Below, one piece after another: positions 32,246-38,775 of a DNA stretch of 38,775 bases (position 1 is the stretch's first letter; every line of letters begins with the position of its first letter). This DNA is from CAYSWK01 sp964434735 (GTDB lineage: Archaea; Micrarchaeota; Micrarchaeia; Anstonellales; Bilamarchaeaceae), in assembly GCA_964434735.1 (NCBI GenBank), contig CAYSWK010000009.1, positions 1 to 38,775 of the forward strand, written 5' to 3'. The notes beneath the pieces are model-generated. The model did no database searches. It worked only from the letters and a program-made list of their open reading frames with translations, and was not told the DNA's origin. The position numbers and the translations under genes were made by a program.

Positions 32246-32929
32246 ATGGAATCTCGTTGCTCAATGTGCGGCCAGGAGAAAGTCTGCGAATACGGAACAA
32301 ATGGAATGCCGTACTGCAACGCATGCATATTCTACGGAACAAACAAGCGATGCTCAAAATGCTCAATGTACCTTCCTGAGGCGGAAATGCAAAACTATGC
32401 CGGGCAACTCTATTGCCAATACTGCCTTATGGACATCCGCGATGAGCAAAAGCACCAAACTGAAGATCGCCACGAACAGATGCATGTGCGAAAGGACACG
32501 TGCGAAAATTGCGGCAGCACGAGTGCGGAAAACTTCTTTTCAGTTGGCGGCAGAGTGTTATGCACCAATTGCGCAAAGGATTATTATGACGGCGCAATTG
32601 CGCGAGGGGAAGAGCCGATACTTCCCATGCGCATGGGAATGAAAAAATCAAAGAAAAAAGGAATTTTAAAACGCATACGCGATTTCCTCTTTGGGGCAAA
32701 GGAAGAAGAAGATGTTGAGATTATTGCAGTAAGAAATGCGGGCAAGGAAAAGGCAAAAAAAGGCCATAAAGATTTTGAGCCCCTTGAAGATTTGCAAAAA
32801 CGTGGAGTCGTCGCGGAAGTGCTTAATGAAAATAAGGAAGAAAATGAAGAATCAACGCAAGAAAAAAAGGAGAAAATAAAACGTAAACCAAAAAACAAGA
32901 AGGAGCAATTTGACTCATTTAAGGATTAA
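32246..32929 (+). CDS. Three-zinc-finger protein with a charged tail
   Basis: A 227-residue protein. Three Cys4 units follow one another: C5xxC8/C24xxC27, C36xxC39/C57xxC60 and C86xxC89/C106xxC109, each with 15-17 residues between pairs. Spacing recalls LIM or treble-clef fingers. A basic/amphipathic segment (KKSKKKGILKRIRDFLFG) follows, then a long Lys/Glu tail predicted disordered. It may bind RNA, DNA or ribosomes; its place directly behind rps2 favours a link with translation, but this is inference. It overlaps the convergent regulator gene by four bases. Confidence 0.75.
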   Translation: MESRCSMCGQEKVCEYGTNGMPYCNACIFYGTNKRCSKCSMYLPEAEMQNYAGQLYCQYCLMDIRDEQKHQTEDRHEQMHVRKDTCENCGSTSAENFFSVGGRVLCTNCAKDYYDGAIARGEEPILPMRMGMKKSKKKGILKRIRDFLFGAKEEEDVEIIAVRNAGKEKAKKGHKDFEPLEDLQKRGVVAEVLNENKEENEESTQEKKEKIKRKPKNKKEQFDSFKD

Positions 32930-33375
32930 TAATTCGCTTCCATCTTGTCAAGGACGGTATGGATGGGCTTAAATGATTCCTCAAGCTTTTTCTGGTAGAA
33001 GTTTGCGATCACTTTTGAAAGCGGCTTGAACTCACCATCATCAAGGAAATAGGCGCCTCCTTTTCGGGATATGACGCCTGCATCTTTCAACTTCAACAAA
33101 TGATAATACACTGTTTTGTCATACGGCTCTTCGCCCGTTATTTCCTTTATTTTTTCAAGTATTTCCTTTGTCGTTGGCCCGTGCTTTTTTGCATGAAAAT
33201 GGATGAGTGTTTCCATGACGTCAAACAACAACGTGCGCGACTCGTTGGGGTGCATTAATCCTAAGGCAAGCGTAAGCCAGCGTATCTGCGACTTTTTAGT
33301 AAGAAGGACGTCTTCAGGCAACGACATGTGCCTAAGAGTAATTTCTGATTTTATGTACTGGGATTCCGGAAGCAT
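32926..33375 (-). CDS. Winged-helix transcriptional regulator
   Basis: A 149-residue protein. The middle (about 45-120) has the winged-helix pattern of archaeal regulators: SRTLLFDVMETLIHFHAKK, then TTKEILEKI, TVYYHLLKLKDAGVI as recognition helix, and SRKGGAYFLDD as wing. A helical C-terminal tail may dimerise. It is divergent from a small secreted-protein gene with only 37 bases between them, so it could control itself and that neighbour. Confidence 0.75.
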   Translation of the reverse strand: MLPESQYIKSEITLRHMSLPEDVLLTKKSQIRWLTLALGLMHPNESRTLLFDVMETLIHFHAKKHGPTTKEILEKIKEITGEEPYDKTVYYHLLKLKDAGVISRKGGAYFLDDGEFKPLSKVIANFYQKKLEESFKPIHTVLDKMEANY

Positions 33376-33412
33376 ATTCTAAGATATTATTTGAAGGTTT
33401 TTAAACAAATCT

Positions 33413-33817
33413 TTGCAAGAAGTAGGTGTGCACCCCATACGACGAGGACTGGCAAACACTGCAATTGCATTAAGTGTTACATGCTGTGTTGAGCCATACG
33501 TACGATTTGAACGCATTGCGTTTGAAAGGGCACATGTACTTATTGAGACGATAAAAAACCCTTGCGTTGACCCTTACGCACGACTTTTGTTTGAGCAGTA
33601 CGGAAAAACAAGGATAATTCAAAAAGGGGCATTTCTTGAAAATGAGAATGGGTCAATGCAATTTATGGGAACGTCAATTGATGCCAGAGGAACATTTGCA
33701 GAATTTCGATTTACAACTAATATCGAAGGTCCCTTTGCATTGCTGTTGTCAACAAACGTCGTCACGTGCGGCGCCCCTCCTCCTTCAATGATAATTATAC
33801 GTTCCGAAAAAGAGTAA
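33413..33817 (+). CDS. Small secreted or lipoprotein-like protein
   Basis: A 134-residue protein from a TTG start. The N-terminus (GLANTAIALSVTCC) resembles a signal ending in a Cys that could be lipidated. The rest is short strands ending IEGPFALLLSTNVVTC. The ending pattern (acidic residue, GT, Arg-aromatic, Pro, then V and Cys) also occurs in the protein at 35105. The start is about 25 bases after GATATTATTT, fitting a leaderless message. Function unknown. Confidence 0.5.
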   Translation: MQEVGVHPIRRGLANTAIALSVTCCVEPYVRFERIAFERAHVLIETIKNPCVDPYARLLFEQYGKTRIIQKGAFLENENGSMQFMGTSIDARGTFAEFRFTTNIEGPFALLLSTNVVTCGAPPPSMIIIRSEKE

Positions 33818-34291
33818 CTAATTCATCTTCATATGATTATCAGCAAGAAGATGCGAACAATAGCCAAGAAGTCCCGAAAGGCCAAAATAAAGTCCAAGCA
33901 CCGAATAGACAAGCAGCCCGTACACTGCGCCCGCAAACAACGTGTGGGTAATTCCTCGATGCTTTGGCTTCAAATAAGTCATCACGATGAAGTAAAGCCC
34001 GCACATCACAAGCCATTCCTTGATGAGCAAAAGGAAAAAGTCAAACGAAAACGCACTGCATTGAAAATCGGGGCAGCTTTTCAAAAGAACAAATGCAAAC
34101 AGCCCAAGAGGTAAAAAAATATTAAGAAGTTTTCGAAGCTTGCTTGTCTCGTGGTCAAGATCCGGAACAAGAGCTGAAAATGCGGAAAAAATGGCAAGCA
34201 CCATAAGCATGAATTTATCGACTGGAAAAACAAAAAGAAAAACGATGATTGAAGCAAGTGCCCCTATAAGAAAGTGTACCTTAAAGTCCAT
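33818..34291 (-). CDS. YdjM/DUF457-like membrane metal-dependent hydrolase
   Basis: A 157-residue protein with four or five membrane segments. It carries the family motifs VPDLDHETS and HRGITHTLF and a C-terminal HLLAD, which line up a putative metal site at the membrane. Relatives include YdjM and LexA-regulated inner-membrane proteins; the substrate is unknown. Its ATG overlaps the surE stop (TAATG), so the two are co-translated. Confidence 0.82.
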   Translation of the reverse strand: MDFKVHFLIGALASIIVFLFVFPVDKFMLMVLAIFSAFSALVPDLDHETSKLRKLLNIFLPLGLFAFVLLKSCPDFQCSAFSFDFFLLLIKEWLVMCGLYFIVMTYLKPKHRGITHTLFAGAVYGLLVYSVLGLYFGLSGLLGYCSHLLADNHMKMN

Positions 34292-35016
34292 TATTTCACG
34301 TTTCCATGGAGGTATATTTCGGTTACTGAGATATTCTTATTCTTTGCAACTTCCCATGAATCAGTATCTTTTTCAATTTTTGAAAAATCGCCGCCCATCC
34401 AGAAAAACATGTCGCCGTTTGGATCCTTGCCCTTCATTACCGTTGTTTTGAACCTCTGCCTTTGGAGGTTTTTATTAAACACAACTTTTGACTTTGAAAC
34501 GTCCTTTGGCAAATTGATATTGAAAAAATGATCTGGCTTGAGTTTGCCGCGCAAATCCTTGATAAGTTCAACAAGCTTTGAGACGAACTCCTCCTCGTTT
34601 GGCCATGCGTCCTTTTGGCTCCAGTCTTTTTCGTGAATATACAATGAAAATGCAAGCGAGGGGATATGGTGCAATGTCCCTTGCCAGGCGGCGCCAACCG
34701 TTCCTGAAGAAAGAATGGCAGTCATTGCCGTATTGTCCCCAAAATTAACCCCGGATAAAACAAGCGTCGGCTTTGGCAGCTCGTTTGAATACAATGCAAA
34801 CGAAACGCAATCTGCAGGAGTTCCTGAAAGAGTGAACACGTTATTTGATAGTTTTTTCAGGCGAACAGGCTTATGAAGCGTGAGCGCTTTGGAAACGGCC
34901 GAACGTTGTTTTGAGGGGAGGAGTGCATATGCATTCTTGTCAATTTGCTGTGCGGCTTTCAAAAGAAGTTCCGCGCCACGTGAAGGCCCATCATCATTGG
35001 TAATAAGAATTGTCAT
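34291..35016 (-). CDS. surE: 5'/3'-nucleotidase SurE
   Basis: A 241-residue SurE. Metal and active-site motifs are ILITNDDG at the N-terminus, LSGTPADCV, LSGVNFGDN and SSGTVGAA. It removes phosphate from nucleoside monophosphates and related compounds. CTTAAACC on the minus strand lies about 25 bases upstream of the ATG. It is the first gene of a two-gene operon. Confidence 0.95.
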   Translation of the reverse strand: MTILITNDDGPSRGAELLLKAAQQIDKNAYALLPSKQRSAVSKALTLHKPVRLKKLSNNVFTLSGTPADCVSFALYSNELPKPTLVLSGVNFGDNTAMTAILSSGTVGAAWQGTLHHIPSLAFSLYIHEKDWSQKDAWPNEEEFVSKLVELIKDLRGKLKPDHFFNINLPKDVSKSKVVFNKNLQRQRFKTTVMKGKDPNGDMFFWMGGDFSKIEKDTDSWEVAKNKNISVTEIYLHGNVK

Positions 35017-35104
35017 AACACAAAATCAGAAAAGAGGTTTAAGAGCATACGTCTTTAAATGCATGAATAACAATTTAAAAACACAAATGATTATGATTTA
35101 AAGT

Positions 35105-35485
35105 ATGAAACTCCGAGCATATGCTGTCGCACTCGTATTTGCAACCGGACTTGGAAAAATGGTGGGCCAACACTATTTTGACAGACATAAAGAAATAATG
35201 GAAAGCAGAGCGACAGCCCAATTCGAAAAAATGAATGATATATGCAAAACAAACGAAGAAATTGTATTCAATCAAAACAGAAGGAAAAGCACGCTTCCTT
35301 TTAGAGAAATACCTTATGAAATGAATATTGATGGATTAAATTCACTTGCAGCAATGCACGTTGACGGGACGACAGCAGTGCTCAGATACACGTCTTATGA
35401 TTTTAACGAACCGCTCCATATTGACATGGTGATTCGTGGCGTTCCAGATTGCAACGCTGAAACAAAAAACACAAAAAATGAATAA
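35105..35485 (+). CDS. Small exported protein of unknown function
   Basis: A 126-residue protein with a weak N-terminal hydrophobic segment (about 4-21, RAYAVALVFATGLGKMVG). It is followed by a charged region and a strand-rich C-terminal part with two Cys in the mature chain. The ending (HVDGTTAVLRYTSYDF, then VPDC) resembles that of the 33413 protein. CAATTTAAAAAC about 25-30 bases before the ATG supports the start. No family recognised. Confidence 0.55.
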   Translation: MKLRAYAVALVFATGLGKMVGQHYFDRHKEIMESRATAQFEKMNDICKTNEEIVFNQNRRKSTLPFREIPYEMNIDGLNSLAAMHVDGTTAVLRYTSYDFNEPLHIDMVIRGVPDCNAETKNTKNE

Positions 35486-35508
35486 ACATACCTATTTCCA
35501 AAAATAAA

Positions 35509-35976
35509 CTATTGAGGATATGTTTGAGCACGCAAACGACGAGCAGCCTCCTCCCTGCCCGTATCTTGAAAAAATCTTGCACGATCTAGAAGAGTTCTTT
35601 GTGGATCAAACTCAAATTGAGTGCGACGGATTCCTTCTCGCGTATGTGAAACAGAAAATGTACGGTCAAATTCTTCAAGAGCCGATGCGAGAACACCCGG
35701 ATAGGGGCCAAGCAAAGCAACAACTCTCTGACGCAATGGGAGTATACGATCAAAAATGCCTAAAAACTGATTTGCGACGAGGGGTTTCCCTTCTGCAACG
35801 GCAGTAAATGCGGCTGCCCGGTATAATTCACGAGACGAAGTCGGACTCACACCGCATTCGTCCAAAAGAACCGTAATACCGTATGCTTCAAGCTGAGCAA
35901 TAATAGTGCGTCCGACTGGATTGCAACGAACGGGAGAATCCACTCTCCAAACGGACGGACGTTTTAATGAATACAT
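35509..35976 (-). CDS. Hypothetical protein, paralogue of the 37341 gene
   Basis: A 155-residue helical, Arg-rich protein. Blocks such as SPTSSRELYRAAAFTAVAEG and RARFFQDTGREEAARRL line up with GPTQDHLLREAVVGAYLEC and RVQMFLRTGRRAGAL of the protein at 37341, in the same order. The last block looks like a TPR-like helix pair. An AT box (TTTTAATTG) lies about 25 bases upstream, between it and aspS. Function unknown. Confidence 0.6.
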   Translation of the reverse strand: MYSLKRPSVWRVDSPVRCNPVGRTIIAQLEAYGITVLLDECGVSPTSSRELYRAAAFTAVAEGKPLVANQFLGIFDRILPLRQRVVALLGPYPGVLASALEEFDRTFSVSHTREGIRRTQFEFDPQRTLLDRARFFQDTGREEAARRLRAQTYPQ

Positions 35977-36007
35977 AAAATAACTTCAATTAAAACAATT
36001 TAAAAAA

Positions 36008-37303
36008 CTACGGATGAACCCGCACCCGGTCCCTGGGGAACAATGTTGCTTCCCGGATGTTGTCAAGGTTGCACAATTTCATCGTGAAACGTTCAAGCCC
36101 GATACTCCACCCTGCGTGTGGCGGTGCGCCCATCCTGAATGCATTTAGATAGAACTCAAAATTGTTTGGATCCAAACCTCGCTTTCGTAATTGATCTTCA
36201 AGAATTGAAGCAATGTGGATACGCTGTGCACCGGATGAAATTTCTAATCCTTTGTACATCAAATCAAATGCATGACAAGTCTTTTCATCATCCTTCATAG
36301 GCATAGAATAGAATGCACGTATTGCTGTTGGCCAATCATAGATGAAGAATAAATCATGCTTGAAAATCTCAAACATCTTCTTCTCCTGGTCCTTTGAGAA
36401 ATCGTCGCCCCATTTGATTTTTTCACCGTGCTTTTGAAGCTCCTCGATGACTTTTGAGTAAGAATAACGGGGGATTTCTAAAGGTACATCAACCGAAACG
36501 CCAAGCGTTTCAAGGTCGCTTGCATTCTTTTCCTTTACGGATTTGAGCATGTGTAAAACGGTTTTTTCAAGCGCCGCCATTGCATCAAGATGGTTTGCAA
36601 AGCCCATTTCAATATCCATCTGCACCACTTCGTTCAAGTGTGCAGTGGTGTTGTGCTTTTCAGCACGGAATACGGGCTGGGTCATGTACACTTTGTCAAA
36701 ACCTCCAATAACTGCCAATTGCTTGTACAATTGAGGAGACTGGACTAAAAATGCCAAATTTTCAAAGTACTGAATGGGAAATACGTCTGAACCGCCTTCG
36801 GTTGCCGCACCGGTAATGCTTGAAGTATGGATTTCGGTAAAATGCTGGTGCATGAGTGCTTCACGAAACGCATATGCAATGGTTGATTTGATGTTGAAAA
36901 TCGCCGTGACTTTCTTCCTTCTTAAATCAACGTAACGGTAATCAAGGCGTGTTTCTAGTTCTGATGGAACTACTTCAAGCGGGTCAACGGGCAATTGGCG
37001 CTCAACCTTGTTAAGAAGTTCAAATGCAGAAGGAACCAATTCAAACCCGCCGGGAGCCTGCTTGTTTTCCTTCACAATTCCCGTAAATGAAACGACATCC
37101 TCACGGTTCACTTTTGCCTTCTCGATGACTTCGTTTGGCACGACTCCGGTTTTAAGAAGAACCTGCATGATGCCTGTCTTGTCGCGCACGAGTACGAATT
37201 TGAGTTTCCCTAAATCCCTAATATCGTGTGCCCAGCCTGCAATAGTTACTGGTTCTTTTGAATGGTAAGCGTCTTTGATGTAGTGAGTCCTAAACATATG
37301 CAT
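36008..37303 (-). CDS. aspS: Aspartyl-tRNA synthetase, probably non-discriminating (Asp/Asn)
   Basis: A 431-residue archaeal-type class II synthetase. The OB-fold anticodon domain is residues 1 to about 100. The catalytic core has motif 2 (FRAEKHNTTAHLNEV) and motif 3 (GWSIGLERF). In the anticodon domain GWAHDIRDLG has His where tRNA-Asp-specific archaeal enzymes have Trp, and KQAPGGFEL has Pro at the second specificity site. Both changes are linked to relaxed recognition of tRNA-Asn. The ATG at 37303 or an in-frame one at 37297 starts it. Confidence 0.94.
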   Translation of the reverse strand: MHMFRTHYIKDAYHSKEPVTIAGWAHDIRDLGKLKFVLVRDKTGIMQVLLKTGVVPNEVIEKAKVNREDVVSFTGIVKENKQAPGGFELVPSAFELLNKVERQLPVDPLEVVPSELETRLDYRYVDLRRKKVTAIFNIKSTIAYAFREALMHQHFTEIHTSSITGAATEGGSDVFPIQYFENLAFLVQSPQLYKQLAVIGGFDKVYMTQPVFRAEKHNTTAHLNEVVQMDIEMGFANHLDAMAALEKTVLHMLKSVKEKNASDLETLGVSVDVPLEIPRYSYSKVIEELQKHGEKIKWGDDFSKDQEKKMFEIFKHDLFFIYDWPTAIRAFYSMPMKDDEKTCHAFDLMYKGLEISSGAQRIHIASILEDQLRKRGLDPNNFEFYLNAFRMGAPPHAGWSIGLERFTMKLCNLDNIREATLFPRDRVRVHP

Positions 37304-37340
37304 TCACAAAATAATAGTAAATAGAAGAAAATAAAAGGAG

Positions 37341-37853
37341 TTATTGCTGCGTTAAGGCCAAAAGAAGATTCCGCGGCTCGCCAGTTATATGGGTACGATC
37401 AATATAATCTAATGCACCCGCACGCCTGCCCGTTCTAAGGAACATCTGAACACGCGCTTCAAATACTTGAAATTCTGAAACCCTCGTATCTGGAGGATGT
37501 AAAAGACCCGTTTGGGCTGCGACTTCCCGTACACGGTGCGCCCATGCCTCTAATCCTTCTTGTGAAAGAAGATGAACTGCCTCCAAAACCGCCGGCTTTT
37601 CAGAACTCAAAGAACCGGAAATCATTTGAAAAAGCTCTGCTGCGAATTGAAATCGGCACTCAAGGTACGCACCAACTACCGCTTCACGTAAAAGATGATC
37701 CTGGGTCGGACCCAAACGGTCAGGCCTACCAAGAAAAATAATATGGCCGGGCGCAAGATTAGAAAAACGTTCAGCTAAAACATTAAAATGATCATGCAAT
37801 GCCGGCTTAACCATTTCCCGAGTAATAACTTGAATGTGTTTAAGTTGTCGCAT
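37341..37853 (-). CDS. Hypothetical protein, paralogue of the 35509 gene
   Basis: A 170-residue, mainly helical protein. It shares ordered blocks with the 35509 protein on the other side of aspS. The C-terminal RVQMFLRTGRRAGALDYIDR resembles a TPR-like helix pair. The ATG at 37853 is about 35-40 bases after TTTAAAAAG on the minus strand; an in-frame TTG at 37862 is also possible. No family recognised. Confidence 0.6.
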   Translation of the reverse strand: MRQLKHIQVITREMVKPALHDHFNVLAERFSNLAPGHIIFLGRPDRLGPTQDHLLREAVVGAYLECRFQFAAELFQMISGSLSSEKPAVLEAVHLLSQEGLEAWAHRVREVAAQTGLLHPPDTRVSEFQVFEARVQMFLRTGRRAGALDYIDRTHITGEPRNLLLALTQQ

Positions 37854-37914
37854 AAATATCAATTATATGGTGAATAGACCTCTTTTTAAAAGTTTTGAAA
37901 AAGGTAAATTAATG

Positions 37915-38397
37915 TCAGTATACGCACGAATCATGTCCTGTTAAGGCAAGATAGCGTTCAAATGCCGCCTTAGTCAATGCTAAAGAGGCAGTGTTTATGT
38001 TTGGATGGAAATTAACGAGTGGAGCAACAATAACTTCCTTGTGTAAAATTACCTTAACTCGCTTTTCAATGTCATTAATGAGGCCAAAGGGCGAAACCGA
38101 ACCCGGTGTGAGCTTCAAAACATCCATCAGAAGTTCAGGTGAGCCAAAGGAAAGTTTTTTTATACCAAGGAAAGTTTGAAGTTCCTTAAGGTTTGCCTTT
38201 ACATGAGCAGGAAGAATGTAAAGGTATAATTGCCCGTTGTCACTTTTGAGGAAAAGGTTCTTGAGCGCAAGACCTGGAACGTGCTTGCAGTGAATTTCGG
38301 CTTCCTCGCAAGTAAAAACTGCAGGATGCTCAAACAATTCATAGGGAATTGAATGTTTTGCAAGATAATCAAGGACGGATTGCTTTTGCATAGGCAT
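37915..38397 (-). CDS. YbaK/PrdX-type aminoacyl-tRNA deacylase
   Basis: A 160-residue stand-alone editing domain. It shows HPAVFTCEEAEIHCKHVPG, then LKNLFLKSDNGQLYL with the conserved Lys, and a C-terminal VNFHPNINTASLAL. This is the PrdX branch, which removes misattached amino acids (often Ala) from tRNA-Pro. The target here is inferred. An in-frame ATG at 38391 is an alternative start. It is divergent from lipA, with 30 bases between. Confidence 0.88.
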   Translation of the reverse strand: MPMQKQSVLDYLAKHSIPYELFEHPAVFTCEEAEIHCKHVPGLALKNLFLKSDNGQLYLYILPAHVKANLKELQTFLGIKKLSFGSPELLMDVLKLTPGSVSPFGLINDIEKRVKVILHKEVIVAPLVNFHPNINTASLALTKAAFERYLALTGHDSCVY

Positions 38398-38427
38398 ACT
38401 TATAATCTAAAATGTTCTTATTATTTT

Positions 38428-38775
38428 ATGCTCGGCGACGGAAAACCATCATGGCTTAAGATTCCGTACGTTCGTACAACTGAGTTTGATCAAATCAAAG
38501 CACAGCTCAAAACCTCAAAACTCGTAACGGTTTGTGAAGAGGCGCATTGCCCCAACCTCAACGAATGCTGGTCAAAGGGAACAGCAACATTCATGGTACT
38601 GGGCGACACATGCACGAGAGGGTGCCGTTTTTGCAACATAAAAACAGGTGCTAAAGGCCAAGAAATTGATCCTTTGGAGCCAATGAAGGTTGCTTCAGCA
38701 ATCAGAAAATGGGGATTGAAATACGTAGTAATTACCTCGGTTGACCGGGATGAATTACCCGACCAGGGAGCGACA
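38428..38775 (+). CDS. lipA: Lipoyl synthase, N-terminal part (runs off the right edge)
   Basis: The first 116 residues of a radical-SAM lipoyl synthase. The auxiliary cluster motif CEEAHCPNLNECW and the radical-SAM motif CTRGCRFCNI are complete, followed by VVITSVDRDELPDQG. It inserts sulfur at C6 and C8 of octanoyl groups on carrier proteins. ACTTATAATC about 22-30 bases upstream points to a leaderless start at 38428. Which lipoylated protein it serves is not visible here. Confidence 0.95.
   Translation, partial: MLGDGKPSWLKIPYVRTTEFDQIKAQLKTSKLVTVCEEAHCPNLNECWSKGTATFMVLGDTCTRGCRFCNIKTGAKGQEIDPLEPMKVASAIRKWGLKYVVITSVDRDELPDQGAT

Noticed and set aside
35520..35807. Plus-strand 95-residue frame over the 35509 gene
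   Set aside because: The minus-strand frame has a promoter-like box and a paralogue at 37341; the plus-strand product resembles nothing and is a shadow.
1..38775. CRISPR arrays, transposons, rRNA genes
   Set aside because: No regularly spaced repeats, transposase or integrase motifs, or rRNA sequences were seen on either strand.

Overview
The window comes from an archaeon, most likely a small-genome DPANN-type lineage (Diapherotrites/Micrarchaeota-like; inferred from gene content, not proven). The evidence is archaeal exosome Csl4, RNA polymerase subunits Rpo11 and Rpo10, membrane LonB, cupin-type glucose-6-phosphate isomerase, archaeal AlaRS and AspRS, ribosomal protein L18e, class III signal-peptide pilins, TATA-box promoters with mostly leaderless first genes, GGTGA-type ribosome binding sites inside operons, and a compact archaeal RNase P RNA. 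Genes are tightly packed, with many few-base overlaps and short bidirectional promoters.

Layout. 1-8.7 kb: DUF373 protein (cut by the left edge), Csl4-Rpo11-signal peptidase operon, LonB with a TldE-like protein, ThpR, tRNA-Asp, bacterial-type bifunctional PurH and a histidine phosphatase. 8.7-15.8 kb: RNase P RNA on the minus strand, a HAD phosphatase-HPPK fusion, a DUF3326 protein with a 54-residue upstream gene, a tRNA-Gln(CUG) broken by two insertions (D loop and T loop), cupin GPI, AlaRS and tRNA-Lys. 15.9-24.4 kb: an accessory surface region with pilin-like and membrane-anchored proteins, a lipoprotein subtilase, a shorter paralogue of the subtilase N-terminus, and several secreted proteins of unknown function; it looks more AT-rich than its flanks. 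24.5-29.5 kb: ValRS, another class III pilin, and a TtuA/NcsA tRNA thiolase adjacent to its likely ubiquitin-like sulfur carrier. 29.6-33.4 kb: ribosomal operon L18e-L13-S9-Rpo10-tRNA-Pro-S2, then a three-zinc-finger protein and a winged-helix regulator. 33.4-38.8 kb: small secreted proteins, a YdjM-like membrane protein, SurE, AspRS between two paralogous unknown genes, a PrdX/YbaK-type editing protein and lipoyl synthase LipA (cut by the right edge).

How it fits together: most of the window is information processing (RNA polymerase, exosome, RNase P, three tRNA synthetases, tRNA editing and thiolation, ribosomal proteins, four tRNAs) and protein export or turnover (signal peptidase, LonB, TldE). 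The less ordinary parts are the doubly interrupted tRNA-Gln, the protease/pilin surface locus, the HAD-HPPK fusion, recurring compact bidirectional promoters, and a family of dispersed degenerate intergenic repeats. I see no CRISPR array, transposase, integrase or rRNA gene.
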